A stretch of DNA of 32,729 nt from an uncultured Ruminococcus sp. (GTDB lineage: Bacteria; Bacillota; Clostridia; Oscillospirales; Acutalibacteraceae), in NCBI GenBank assembly GCA_902802985.1, contig CADCOE010000018.1:1-32729 (forward strand), in the 5' to 3' direction. The position numbers and the translations under genes were made by a program. The notes under the pieces were generated by a model that saw only the letters and a list, made by a program, of their open reading frames with translations, was not told the origin of the DNA and did not search any database. How positions within the stretch are numbered: position 1 is the first letter of the stretch; every line of letters begins with the position of its first letter. Positions 24,447 to 32,729 of the stretch are shown here, piece by piece.

Positions 24447-25508
24447 TTAAGTTCCGTTTTCCGTTATCACCCGGTTGTTGGCTCGTGTAATGACTACACA
24501 CTGCATTCCCATTGCTGTATATGCATCATTCACGGCAGCTTTGCTGTAACTTATGTTTTTATTTTGCATTGGATCATTGAAATAATAATATTCCTCATCA
24601 TAGCCAACCAATACCAAACAATGTTCCGGTGCGTACCACTGAATTAATTTTCCGTTATACATCCAAGAAGACGAAGGACGTACCACATCCATATTTTCAC
24701 TTGCCCAGATCACAACGGGAACATTTTTATTAATGTACTGCTCACATAATTCATCTACCGTTTTACCATACACTGCATATGCCTGACAATCATCACGATC
24801 TGATAAGGCACGGTTCATCGCCTCTGCAATAACAGGAGCATAACAGCCAAATCCGCTGTCATCTCTCGGATTGCCGCAATAGCTGAGATCGGGGTCAAAC
24901 GGATAATATGTCATCGTCAAACAATGATCAAAAAATTCCTCCGGGGTAATAGCCATTCCTGCATAATTGAGTGCCATTACTGCGGAAATTCCTTCGCAGC
25001 CCGTCGGATAATCAGGCAGCTGACAGACATAAGGCACATCAAGCAATTTAGAGGACGAAGAATACACTTTATATCCGTCTCCCGAAACAATGACACCGTT
25101 TTCAGTTGTTTCTCCCTCATTGACAGATATACTGCTTTCTTCTGCCACTTCTTCTGATGATGTACTGCTCTGTATCGATACTTGATTTTGAGATTGGTCA
25201 CTGTTTGATACTGATGCATCATTATGAGATGGTGCTGTACTGAGTGAGGACAGCTCTTTCTGTGATGGAGCGGTGATAGGAACCGATGTTTCCTCACTTT
25301 GTACCACACTAACATTAGCTCTCTCTGCAGCATCCGCACCATCCCCTGCTGCCCCATTGCCGAACAGAACTACCATCATCCAACCCATTAGTATCACTAA
25401 TATTGACATTAATATAATAAAAACCTTTTTAATAAGGCTCACCCCCGTGATTTCGAACATCTGAAATAATCGTATACGGTTAGCATACCACATTGATGAA
25501 CTATCCAT
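24447..25508 (-). CDS. Membrane-anchored C39-like cysteine peptidase
   Basis: A 353-residue protein. One N-terminal transmembrane segment (about 27-50) follows a KK pair, then a long Ser/Thr/Glu-rich extracellular stalk (about 55-145), then a papain-like C39_2 domain starting LLDVPYVCQLPDYPTGCEGIS. Catalytic Cys171 (PTGCEG), His296 (APEHCLVLVGYD) and Asp312 (FNDPM) are present. Family members are secreted or surface peptidases of unknown substrate; no ABC transporter or bacteriocin gene is beside it. The start is uncertain: the ATG at 25508 has only a weak AGGAAA about 15 bases upstream, and a GTG at 25442 or ATG at 25460 are alternatives. All keep the membrane anchor. Confidence 0.8.
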   Translation of the reverse strand: MDSSSMWYANRIRLFQMFEITGVSLIKKVFIILMSILVILMGWMMVVLFGNGAAGDGADAAERANVSVVQSEETSVPITAPSQKELSSLSTAPSHNDASVSNSDQSQNQVSIQSSTSSEEVAEESSISVNEGETTENGVIVSGDGYKVYSSSSKLLDVPYVCQLPDYPTGCEGISAVMALNYAGMAITPEEFFDHCLTMTYYPFDPDLSYCGNPRDDSGFGCYAPVIAEAMNRALSDRDDCQAYAVYGKTVDELCEQYINKNVPVVIWASENMDVVRPSSSWMYNGKLIQWYAPEHCLVLVGYDEEYYYFNDPMQNKNISYSKAAVNDAYTAMGMQCVVITRANNRVITENGT

Positions 25509-25552
25509 TGTCTAAACAGTGGATTTCCTGTTGATTGAATATCATTTTTATG

Positions 25553-25581
25553 ATTATCTTTATAATGCCTGTTACCGTCAA
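25553..25581 (-). promoter_or_regulatory. Promoter of the C39-like peptidase gene
   Basis: TTGACG (25581-25576), 17-base spacer, GATAAT (25558-25553). The predicted start near 25546 favours a coding start at or after 25508. Confidence 0.65.
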
Positions 25582-25599
25582 CTATTCGGAAAGATACCA

Positions 25600-26067
25600 T
25601 CATCGCTCCCGTTTTTTCTTTTCTCTCAGTTCACGGAAAAAATCCGACAATAATTTGGCACATTCTTCTTCCAATACTCCGCCGACGTATTCCGGTTTAT
25701 GGTTGTAAGGCAGATCAAACAAATTAATAACTGATCGGCACGAACCTGCCTTATAGTCATACGAACCGAATACTACTCTCTTAATACGGGAATTGATAAT
25801 GGCCCCCGCACACATCGGGCACGGCTCAAGTGTGACATATAATTCGCATTGCCACAGTCTCCATCCTCCCAAACGCCTACAGGCGGTATCTATTGCCATC
25901 AATTCGGCATGATAGAGAGCATTTTTCCCCGTTTCCCGACGATTATAACCCATACCGACAATTTCTCCGTCTTTTGTCACAACGGCTCCTATCGGCACTT
26001 CGTTAATGGCATAGGCTTGCATCGCTTGTTCTATCGCTGCACGCATTAATATTTCATCATTTGTCAT
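25600..26067 (-). CDS. tadA: tRNA-specific adenosine deaminase
   Basis: A 155-residue zinc deaminase that converts A34 to inosine in tRNA-Arg (ACG). Active site: His53-Ala-Glu55 (YHAELMAID) and PCPMC with Cys83 and Cys86. The ATG at 26067 (MTNDEIL) has GGTGG 6 bases upstream; the in-frame GTG at 26076 lies within that ribosome site and is disfavoured. It is the last gene of the murD-to-tadA run, just after the CPBP protease. The Lys/Arg-rich C-terminus is usual for the family. Confidence 0.95.
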   Translation of the reverse strand: MTNDEILMRAAIEQAMQAYAINEVPIGAVVTKDGEIVGMGYNRRETGKNALYHAELMAIDTACRRLGGWRLWQCELYVTLEPCPMCAGAIINSRIKRVVFGSYDYKAGSCRSVINLFDLPYNHKPEYVGGVLEEECAKLLSDFFRELREKKKRER

Positions 26068-26079
26068 TGTTACCACCGC

Positions 26080-27015
26080 TTAAAAAATCTTTTGAATGAC
26101 TGCTAAAAGCATTAACAATATCAACGACGGATTGCCGACAGATACCGTGATTTTCGTTGCCGTGTCCAGAACACATGCCCGTCTGCGGTACCGGAACAAA
26201 TGCACTTTTCCGATAGCCAATATCAATGCGGCAATCAACATCATCAATGCCGATATACCAACCGCCGTGTACAGAAAAGTATTGTAGGTATCGAGTGAAA
26301 ATATATGATATGCCATTGATGCCGAAACAGAAAAAGCGTTGTTCAGAAAATGAATAATAATACACGGCAGCAGTCTGCCGCTTGTTTTACGGACAGAGGC
26401 AAAGATCATACCTGCCAAAAAGGCAAACAACATTCCCGAGAAACCGGAATGCAGCAACGCAAACAACAATGAGCTTACTGCTGCGGCAAACCCTTCTCCT
26501 CCACGGACCAGCATACCGCAAAATATTCCCCTGAACGCCACTTCCTCACACACCGCCGGCACAACTGCCATTGTCAAAAATATCAACAGCACTGTCATCG
26601 GGTCAGAAGAAAAATACGCCGCTTCGTGCGAACCGAGCCACGGCATTATCTGACACAACAACCCAATCAGGAAATTGAGTACTACACAAAGTCCAAATCC
26701 CCATATGACCATTAAAGTACAAGCGAGATGGTTGTATCGGTGTTTGTATTTTCGCATATTTTTTCGCCAGCCACCCTGCTGCTGTGAACAAACAAATGTC
26801 GGAATGAGTATCGTCAGAACAGACGAAATCATAAGAAAAAGCAATAAAAGGATAGTATCGTTCCGATCAACTATACCGTCGATCAGAACTCCTGCTCCCA
26901 TCTGCATTGCCAGAATAATGATACATGCAAACGAAACATAGGTAACACTTCGTCTGACCGCTTTTTCCTGCACCGCAGTGCTGTTTTCATTGATATTAAC
27001 AACACGAATCGCCAT
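26080..27015 (-). CDS. CPBP-family intramembrane metalloprotease
   Basis: A 311-residue polytopic membrane protein with about eight hydrophobic segments. CPBP (Abi/CAAX-protease) motifs are complete: EEVAFRG (Glu157, Glu158, Arg162), LLFALLHSGF (His189) and IIHFLNN (His222, Asn226). The family covers eukaryotic CAAX proteases and bacterial proteins tied to bacteriocin immunity or signalling; the substrate is not known here. It starts 3 bases after the upstream enzyme, whose last codons carry its GGAG site, so the two are cotranscribed. Confidence 0.88.
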   Translation of the reverse strand: MAIRVVNINENSTAVQEKAVRRSVTYVSFACIIILAMQMGAGVLIDGIVDRNDTILLLLFLMISSVLTILIPTFVCSQQQGGWRKNMRKYKHRYNHLACTLMVIWGFGLCVVLNFLIGLLCQIMPWLGSHEAAYFSSDPMTVLLIFLTMAVVPAVCEEVAFRGIFCGMLVRGGEGFAAAVSSLLFALLHSGFSGMLFAFLAGMIFASVRKTSGRLLPCIIIHFLNNAFSVSASMAYHIFSLDTYNTFLYTAVGISALMMLIAALILAIGKVHLFRYRRRACVLDTATKITVSVGNPSLILLMLLAVIQKIF

Positions 27016-27018
27016 ACA

Positions 27019-28275
27019 TTACTCCGTTATTATATCCGAAGCAGCCAACATTGCCGCCAATCGTCCCGTGTGAAAATTCAGTGAACCCTGCATCCACACT
27101 GCGTACGGTTCACGAATAGGGGCGTCAGCCGAAAGTTCAATGGATGAACCGAGAGTAAATGCACCTGCCGCCATAATTACCTTGCTGTCATATCCCGGCA
27201 TATCCCAAGGTTCGGGCGTTACAAAAGAGTCGATCGGTGATGCTTTCTGCACCCCTTGACAGAACTGAACCAGACGCCGCTCATTACCCAAAAGAATTGC
27301 CTGAATAATATCTCCTCTTATCTCATTATAACGCGGAGTCACTTCAAATCCCAGCAATTCATACAAAGCAGCAGTGAATATGGCAGTCTTGACAGCCTCT
27401 CCCGTTACGTGCGGCGCACTGAACGCACCCATAAACAATTCACGGTTATTGCCAAGCGTACAGCCAATTTCCTTGCCTGTACCGGGTGTCGTCAGCCGGT
27501 AACTGCACGCTTCAACAAGGTCGTGCCTGCCGGCAATATAACCGCCTGTGGGAGCAATTCCTCCTCCGGGATTTTTAATCAGTGAACCTGCCATCAGATC
27601 GACGCCCATCTCCCCCGGTGTCGTTTTTTCCACAAATTCGCCATAGCAATTATCCAGCATAACAAGGCAGCCGGGAGCCAGATCATGAGCCAGATCGGTA
27701 ATTTCTTTAATTTCGGTGTTGGTCAGCGTGGGACGCAGTGAATAGCCTCTGGAACGCTGAATATAAACCATTTTTGTTTCCGGTTTAATTCGTTCTTTCA
27801 TTGCTTCCAGATCCACTCTGCCGTCATCCATCAGATCAATTTGTTCATAATGAATGCCGAATTCTTTGAGGGAACCGCTGCTCTCTCCTCCGATACCGAT
27901 AACCCCCTGCAAAGTATCATACGGCAGACCTGTTACAGAAATCATTGTATCTCCCGGACGCAGCACACCGAACAGAGCAACCGTCAGCGTATGTGTACCA
28001 CTGGCAAAGTGATGTCTTACCAAGGCATCCTCTGTATCCAGCACATAAGAAAAAACTTCGTCCAATGCATCACGGCCTCTGTCACCGTAGCCGTAACCTG
28101 TAGAAGCGGTAAAGCAGCTTTCACTGACTCTTGCTTTCTGAAACGCTTTCAACATTTTATGCTGATTATACTCGGCAATTTCATCGGCTCTTTCAAGGTA
28201 CGGACGGCACAGTTCCATCGCCTGATCTGCCGCCTTTAAAATCTTTTCATCTATCTCATAAAACGTTTTTTCCAT
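27019..28275 (-). CDS. Methionine gamma-lyase-like PLP enzyme (aluminium resistance protein family)
   Basis: A 418-residue fold-type I PLP enzyme of the YnbB group. The Schiff-base lysine is in GSLIKNPGGG (K234). FASGTHTL, the VMLDNCYGEF aspartate and TGYGYGDRGRD are family signatures. Members are annotated as methionine gamma-lyase or aluminium resistance protein and probably act on a sulfur amino acid; the true reaction is unsettled. The start at 28275 has AAAGGAG 6 bases upstream; the frame extends to 28293 but through that site. It has its own promoter and leads into the CPBP and tadA genes. Confidence 0.88.
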   Translation of the reverse strand: MEKTFYEIDEKILKAADQAMELCRPYLERADEIAEYNQHKMLKAFQKARVSESCFTASTGYGYGDRGRDALDEVFSYVLDTEDALVRHHFASGTHTLTVALFGVLRPGDTMISVTGLPYDTLQGVIGIGGESSGSLKEFGIHYEQIDLMDDGRVDLEAMKERIKPETKMVYIQRSRGYSLRPTLTNTEIKEITDLAHDLAPGCLVMLDNCYGEFVEKTTPGEMGVDLMAGSLIKNPGGGIAPTGGYIAGRHDLVEACSYRLTTPGTGKEIGCTLGNNRELFMGAFSAPHVTGEAVKTAIFTAALYELLGFEVTPRYNEIRGDIIQAILLGNERRLVQFCQGVQKASPIDSFVTPEPWDMPGYDSKVIMAAGAFTLGSSIELSADAPIREPYAVWMQGSLNFHTGRLAAMLAASDIITE

Positions 28276-28307
28276 TCCGTTCTCCTTTGTCATCGTTGCA
28301 TCAAATC

Positions 28308-28335
28308 ATTATAGCAACGTTTGGCAACCATCCAA
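28308..28335 (-). promoter_or_regulatory. Probable promoter of the methionine-gamma-lyase-like operon
   Basis: TTGGAT (28335-28330), 16-base spacer, TATAAT (28313-28308), in the 66-84 base gap after the GNAT gene. The -10 is perfect and the -35 weak. Confidence 0.5.
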
Positions 28336-28359
28336 TTGATTGGCTCCCCTCAAAGCGTT

Positions 28360-29121
28360 TTATTGACGCTCGATCATTACGAAACGTCCTATATTCTGAA
28401 AACCTGATGTTTGATAAAAATGTTCGTTTTTATCGGGATCACGCATTAATAAAATGCGGCGGCTGCCACAGTGTGCTGCCAGCTCGGCAACACAAAATGT
28501 CCCTATGCCTTTTTTCCGGTAAACATTATCCGTTGCCACTGCTCCGATCACAGCACAGCTTGCCGTCAATGCGGTGGTCATTGCAAAAGAAATGCATTTT
28601 TCGTGATCCATTACCGCAATGCACCCGGCAGTATGGTGTCGAAGTTTGTGAGATACATCCAACAGAAAATCTTCCAGGCACGGCACAGCAAAACCATTTC
28701 CACGGCAATGCCAAAGCAGCTGATGTACTTTATTCAGTGGAGACTGTTCATCAAAAACATACGAGTACGGACATTGTGTAGGAACTGCCGCTTTTTGACG
28801 TTCCATCACTATTCCCTCCGAATAAGCCATATCGGGAAAGATCACTTTTTCCGACAGCACACTGCCAAATCCCGTTATGGATAAAAATTCTCTTAATTCA
28901 TCCACATCACTGCTGTCTGTCAACAACACAGTAACGTCATTATTCCATTTAGCAATGGCCGCTGACGGCAAACCGTCGGTATACTGTATCCAGAAATACA
29001 CATCGGGAAACCCTTGTCCATAGCTGTCCCACAAGCAGCCAATACGACAGGCATATATGTTCGCCCTGCCGCAAAGCAAAATAAAATCTTTTTCTTCCTG
29101 ACCGGTAACATACTTGATCAT
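28360..29121 (-). CDS. GNAT-family N-acetyltransferase
   Basis: A 253-residue protein. The C-terminal half is a GNAT domain with the acetyl-CoA site in VIGAVATDNVYRKKGIGTF, the RxxGxG-type loop. The N-terminal half (about 1-125) has no clear assignment and may be a second, degenerate GNAT fold. The acceptor substrate is unknown. Its ATG overlaps the stop of the upstream M42 peptidase in an ATGA junction, so the two are coupled; acetylation of amino acids or short peptides released by the peptidase would fit, as inference. Confidence 0.85.
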   Translation of the reverse strand: MIKYVTGQEEKDFILLCGRANIYACRIGCLWDSYGQGFPDVYFWIQYTDGLPSAAIAKWNNDVTVLLTDSSDVDELREFLSITGFGSVLSEKVIFPDMAYSEGIVMERQKAAVPTQCPYSYVFDEQSPLNKVHQLLWHCRGNGFAVPCLEDFLLDVSHKLRHHTAGCIAVMDHEKCISFAMTTALTASCAVIGAVATDNVYRKKGIGTFCVAELAAHCGSRRILLMRDPDKNEHFYQTSGFQNIGRFVMIERQ

Positions 29122-30143
29122 TGGTTCAGAATTTTTTCCGCAACCGCTTTGACAACAGCATAAACGGCTTCAGCATCCTCTACAGAGATCAAACTACTGG
29201 ATGCGTGAAGATAGCGGCACGGAACCGATACTGCTATTGTACGGACGCCGCCCCGGGAAGAATGAATGACACCTGCATCATTGCCGCCTGCGATCATTGT
29301 TTTGGTCTGTGCTTTCACACCCTGTTCCTTTGCCGCCTGCATTGCCATTTGATAATATTGCTTATCATAAATAGTTGCTCTGTCCATAAACGATACCACG
29401 GCACCGTTGCCAACACAGCACACCTTTTTTTCATTGTCGGCATAAGGAATATCCGCAGCAGTAGTCGCTTCCACCACGATCGCACTGTCGGGATTAATAG
29501 TAAATGCTGCCGCTTTCGCTCCTCTCAGACCTACTTCCTCCTGTACGACAAAGCTGAACCATATGTCATAAGCGAGTTCACTTCGTATCAGTTCTATCAA
29601 CACCAGGCAGCCGAAACGGTCATCAATCGCTTTTGATAATATTCTGCCGCTGCTGTTTTCATATAGTGCATCAAACATAATACTGTCACCAAGCGAAACA
29701 TATTGCTGCGCATCGGCCTTATCTTTTGCTCCGATGTCAATTTGCAAAGAATGAATCGGAGGATTTTTTTTGCGTTCGTCAGCCTTTAAAACGTGTATAG
29801 GACAAGCATTGACAACACCGCTGATTTTATTTTTCCCGATACGTACCTGTTTAGCAAATGCTGCACTGTCATTCACTCCGCCCACAGCGGCAAACTTCAA
29901 ACATCCGTTCTCCAATATATCAGTTACGATAAAGCCTACTTCGTCCATATGAGCCGAGATCAAAAGCTTTTGTTTTGGCGTCTGTCTGCCCTTTTTGAAC
30001 ACGAGAATATTGCCCATTTTATCAACAGTAATATCATCCGTATAAGGCTTGATCTCGTTAAGTATCACATCACGTACTTCTCCTTCATCCCCCGAGATAC
30101 CATCCGCAATACATAATTTTTTAAGCAATTCATAGTCCAGCAT
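29118..30143 (-). CDS. M42-family aminopeptidase (glutamyl aminopeptidase/endoglucanase M family), second copy
   Basis: A 341-residue cocatalytic metallopeptidase. Metal ligands appear in order: SAHMDEVG, KAIDDRFGC, VQEEVGLRG (the Glu pair), the VVEATTAAD segment and the late YLHASSSLIS histidine. These enzymes form large tetrahedral dodecamers that trim peptides in the cytosol. The start at 30143 has GGGAGGTG 7 bases upstream and overlaps the preceding M42 gene by 14 bases; the open frame to 30260 runs inside that gene and is rejected. It is the downstream partner of a tandem pair. Confidence 0.92.
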   Translation of the reverse strand: MLDYELLKKLCIADGISGDEGEVRDVILNEIKPYTDDITVDKMGNILVFKKGRQTPKQKLLISAHMDEVGFIVTDILENGCLKFAAVGGVNDSAAFAKQVRIGKNKISGVVNACPIHVLKADERKKNPPIHSLQIDIGAKDKADAQQYVSLGDSIMFDALYENSSGRILSKAIDDRFGCLVLIELIRSELAYDIWFSFVVQEEVGLRGAKAAAFTINPDSAIVVEATTAADIPYADNEKKVCCVGNGAVVSFMDRATIYDKQYYQMAMQAAKEQGVKAQTKTMIAGGNDAGVIHSSRGGVRTIAVSVPCRYLHASSSLISVEDAEAVYAVVKAVAEKILNQ

Positions 30144-31161
30144 TGACAGCACCTCCCTCGGCAACATAAGCTGCCAATAATTCCGCCACTTTTTCCATAT
30201 CGTGAAGCGACACCATTTCCACTTGTGTATGCATATTTTTTTCAGGAACAGAAATAACACCTGTCGGGATCCCGCTGCGTGCTGCTGCTATTTTATCAGC
30301 ATTGGTACCCGTTGCTCCGCCTGTTACTTCATAGTCGCATTCCATTCCTATGCGTTTGGCTGTTTCCATTATTTTGTCGGTGACAGCCTTAGACAGCACC
30401 GGTGAAATACTGATAATAGCACCGCAGCCAATTTTACCGCTTTTCTCTGACGGTACACCGTCCTGATCGGCAAAACCGACATCCACTACTACCGCTTCAT
30501 TGGGCGACAATGCATACGCTGCTGCTGCCGCACCTGTTTCGCTTGTTTCCTCTTGTACAGAAAATACCAGCGACAATTTACAAGGCATCGTTTGATGGAG
30601 CCCCATTGCTTTCAATTTGCGGGCACAAGCGATCAGTACGGCACAACCTGCACGATTATCCAAAGCGGATATGGCAATATTGCCATTCAGCAACTCTCTC
30701 CACTCACTTCTGACCAGAACGCTGTCTCCCAAAGAAATGATCTTCCTGACCTCATCCGCCGCAAGACCTGTATCGATCCAAATACTGTCCTTAGAAAGCT
30801 CGTCATCACCCTTTGAAAGATGCGGCGGCATCGTACAGATAATACCTGTGACCGTTTCTTTTCCCAATACACTGACAGCACTTCCCGGCAAAGTCCGCAG
30901 ATCAATTCCTCCCACAGGCTCGGCCTTAATGAAACCCTCGTTATTGATATAGCTGACAATCAATCCAATTCTATCGGCGTGAGCATCCAGCATAATATGT
31001 TTTTCAGCTAATTCGTCACCCATTACAGCGATAATATTACCTGCTTTGTCACAGGTCACTTCGGCCGTTCCGCTGAGCAATTCCCGAACGATTTCATACA
31101 TTTCTGTTTCCTGACCTGACATTCCCCTATCAACGCAGAGCCGCTTTATAATTTCTTTCAT
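30130..31161 (-). CDS. M42-family aminopeptidase-like protein, first copy
   Basis: A 343-residue M42 relative. It shows LDAHADRIG (His61, Asp63), ISALDNRAGC, SVQEETSETGA (Glu pair), VVVDVGF and NMHTQVE, so all metal positions appear filled. Two local differences from its neighbour are ADRIG in place of MDEVG in the first motif and ETSETGA in place of EVGLRGA, which suggests different substrate preference or a mixed-subunit complex. Ribosome site GGGGGAT lies a few bases before ATG. It follows murD by 39 bases. Confidence 0.9.
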   Translation of the reverse strand: MKEIIKRLCVDRGMSGQETEMYEIVRELLSGTAEVTCDKAGNIIAVMGDELAEKHIMLDAHADRIGLIVSYINNEGFIKAEPVGGIDLRTLPGSAVSVLGKETVTGIICTMPPHLSKGDDELSKDSIWIDTGLAADEVRKIISLGDSVLVRSEWRELLNGNIAISALDNRAGCAVLIACARKLKAMGLHQTMPCKLSLVFSVQEETSETGAAAAAYALSPNEAVVVDVGFADQDGVPSEKSGKIGCGAIISISPVLSKAVTDKIMETAKRIGMECDYEVTGGATGTNADKIAAARSGIPTGVISVPEKNMHTQVEMVSLHDMEKVAELLAAYVAEGGAVNAGL

Positions 31162-31200
31162 CTTATCCCCCTATCATATGCCATATCTTTTTGGTTGCGA

Positions 31201-32595
31201 TCACTTCAGTTCATTGACAATACGCTTAAAGTGCAGGCCTTTTTCTGCAAAGTTTCGATACATATCAAAACTGGCACTGGCAGGTGACATTGATACAATA
31301 TCCCCACTGACAGCATTTTCCCTTGCCGCTCTGACGGCTTCCTCCATAGTGTTGACTCTGATGATAACAGGATTGCCTTCACAATAGGTCGGGGCTGCTT
31401 TCGTTGCCGCTTCAATTTTATCCGCCGTTGCCCCCAGCAAAATCAATACTTTCACCTTTTCAGGAATGACTGTACCCATCTCGTCATAAGGGATTTTTTT
31501 ATCATAACCGCCCGCAATCAAAATAATTTTACGGTCATAGAGAGATAATGTTCCTTTTACGGTTCGGGTCGGACTGGTACCGATCGCATCATTGTAATAC
31601 TTTACACCGTCAAGCTCTCTTACCAGCTCTGCACGATGTTCTACACCGCCGAACGTCTGTGCCACTTGTTGGATAGTTTCCGGTTTGACCATCCCCCATA
31701 CTGCTGTAATAGCAGCAAGGTAGTTTTCTATATTATGCAGTCCGGGTATTTTAATATCAGAAACATTCATAACAGCCGTTTCTTTGCCGTAATCGTTCAT
31801 CATCACTGTACCGTCCTCGGTGAGATAGGCTCCGTTGCTGCTCTTGGCACGGCGTGTAAACCAACAGGTTTGTCCACGGGTATATTCTTCAAATGATTTT
31901 GCAATATCATTATCAAGATTGAGTATGGCACGTCCGAATGCATTCTGATGAAGAACAATATTTTTCTTGGCATCAATATATTCCTGCATATCTTTATGAA
32001 TATCAAGATGATTGGGCGCCAAATTCGTCACAACGGCAATATCAGGACTTTTTCGCATAGAGATCAGCTGAAAGCTGGACAACTCCACTACAGCAATATC
32101 GTCAGGCGATATGCTTTCAATTTCAGGCAAAAGCGGCTTACCGATATTACCACCAAGATGAACATTATATCCCTCTGCCTTAAGCAATTCAGAGATGATG
32201 GTGGTTGTGGTTGTTTTGCCGTCGCTGCCTGTTACGGCAATCGTCCTGCACGGACACAGATCAAAAAACACTTCCATTTCACTGGTGACTGCCGTTCCCT
32301 GACGCCGCAGCTGTACCAATTCATCCATATAATATCTCATACCCGGTGTTCTGAACACAATATCTGCATTCAGATCTTTGAGATAGTCCTCACCCAATCT
32401 CAGTGTGGCACCATATGCTATGGCTTTATCGGCATTTTCGCCCAATACTTCCCGTTCTCTTTTGTCACAGGCAAGCACATTAGCTCCGTATTTTTTAAAA
32501 ATCCGTATCAAGGGCAGATTACTGCCGCCGATCCCACAAAATGCAACAGTCTTTCCGCAGCACGACTCTAAAAATCTTTTTATATTACTTTCCAT
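31201..32595 (-). CDS. murD: UDP-N-acetylmuramoyl-L-alanine--D-glutamate ligase
   Basis: A 464-residue cytoplasmic Mur ligase that adds D-Glu to UDP-MurNAc-L-Ala in peptidoglycan synthesis. Order of parts: a Rossmann-like UDP-binding domain with GIGGSN, the P-loop VTGSDGKTTT (121-130), the NLAPNHLDIHKDMQEY region with the conserved His, and HRAELVRELDGVKYYNDAIGTSPTRT. The length is normal. It lies outside a dcw cluster, at the head of a run with peptidases. A TATAAT lies about 40 bases upstream (32638-32633), but the -35 position falls in sequence that looks like an IS end. Ribosome site GAGGT lies about 10 bases before ATG. Confidence 0.95.
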   Translation of the reverse strand: MESNIKRFLESCCGKTVAFCGIGGSNLPLIRIFKKYGANVLACDKREREVLGENADKAIAYGATLRLGEDYLKDLNADIVFRTPGMRYYMDELVQLRRQGTAVTSEMEVFFDLCPCRTIAVTGSDGKTTTTTIISELLKAEGYNVHLGGNIGKPLLPEIESISPDDIAVVELSSFQLISMRKSPDIAVVTNLAPNHLDIHKDMQEYIDAKKNIVLHQNAFGRAILNLDNDIAKSFEEYTRGQTCWFTRRAKSSNGAYLTEDGTVMMNDYGKETAVMNVSDIKIPGLHNIENYLAAITAVWGMVKPETIQQVAQTFGGVEHRAELVRELDGVKYYNDAIGTSPTRTVKGTLSLYDRKIILIAGGYDKKIPYDEMGTVIPEKVKVLILLGATADKIEAATKAAPTYCEGNPVIIRVNTMEEAVRAARENAVSGDIVSMSPASASFDMYRNFAEKGLHFKRIVNELK

Positions 32596-32644
32596 CTTAA
32601 CGATTACCTCTTTTCGCTATAAAATCCTTGTTATTATATTCCAA

Positions 32645-32729
32645 GTGACATACTCCCCCACCTATAGAGGTGGGGGCTTCTCGCTCAAGTATGGTAACCC
32701 ATACAGTATCAACGAGCTATCCCCGTGTG
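32645..32729 (-). mobile_element. Apparent IS200/IS605-type element end, continuing past the window
   Basis: Two adjacent hairpins: CCCCCACCT-ATAG-AGGTGGGGG (32655-32676) and GTATGG-TAAC-CCATAC (32689-32704). The first matches the remembered subterminal hairpin of clostridial IS200/IS605 or IS1341 elements, and the minus-strand reading EAPTSIGGG is a recurrent TnpB tail motif. The body would lie beyond base 32729. A plain terminator of a gene to the right is an alternative reading. Confidence 0.5.

Noticed and set aside
30144..30260. N-terminal extension of the second M42 peptidase
   Set aside because: It lies wholly inside the upstream M42 gene, and its Trp/Lys-rich residues do not fit the family.
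1..32729. CRISPR array, rRNA or tRNA gene
   Set aside because: No regularly spaced repeats and no rRNA or tRNA-like segments were seen; the only tRNA-like signal is the T-box leader, which is regulatory.

Overview
The window looks like a chromosomal segment of an obligately anaerobic, low-to-moderate GC Firmicute. A Ruminococcus-like member of the Oscillospiraceae fits best. Supporting signs are a pyruvate:ferredoxin oxidoreductase, an indolepyruvate:ferredoxin oxidoreductase, a type III glutamine synthetase, an ammonium transporter fused to a PII domain, a T-box leader, AGGAGG-type ribosome binding sites and sigma-A promoters with 17-base spacers. The genus is inference, since no rRNA or tRNA gene is present.

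Layout. (1) 1-725: the 3' end of a zinc-ribbon repeat protein. (2) 828-8022, minus strand: a six-gene cluster in the order sodium:solute symporter, phenylacetate-CoA ligase, IorA, IorB, second phenylacetate-CoA ligase, tandem ACT protein. I read it as an aryl-acid module: import of arylacetates, activation to aryl-CoA and ferredoxin-dependent interconversion with arylpyruvates, the precursors of Phe, Tyr and Trp. (3) 8168-8998, plus: an amidohydrolase. (4) 9346-13297, minus: glnA type III, then amt-PII. Each is preceded by a terminator-like hairpin whose 5' arm overlaps a small hairpin with an AAAGGY hexaloop, as in ANTAR-controlled attenuators. (5) 13657-16413, plus: a large, apparently degenerate GT-A plus CDP-glycerol-transferase-like protein. 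(6) 16484-18524, minus: a transglutaminase-like lipoprotein, a TnpB C-terminal relic and a TerB-like protein. (7) 18761-20498, minus: a standalone TrpB2-type enzyme under a tryptophan T-box. (8) 20807-24334, plus: nifJ, with strong promoter and terminator. (9) 24447-32595, minus: a C39-like peptidase, and a dense run in the order murD, M42 peptidase, M42 peptidase, GNAT, methionine-gamma-lyase-like enzyme, CPBP protease, tadA. (10) 32645-32729: an apparent IS200/IS605-type element end abutting the murD upstream region.

Two themes stand out. One is salvage of aromatic precursors: the arylacetate module and the Trp-sensing TrpB2, which could use scavenged indole. The other is nitrogen assimilation controlled at the RNA level: glnA and amt share an attenuator design. 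A pair of dispersed hairpins (739-781 and 9162-9207) with compensatory base changes is a further element that gene annotation does not explain. Starts of several genes were moved downstream of the longest open frame because the longer version would run through a promoter, an attenuator or a neighbouring gene; this is stated in each entry.
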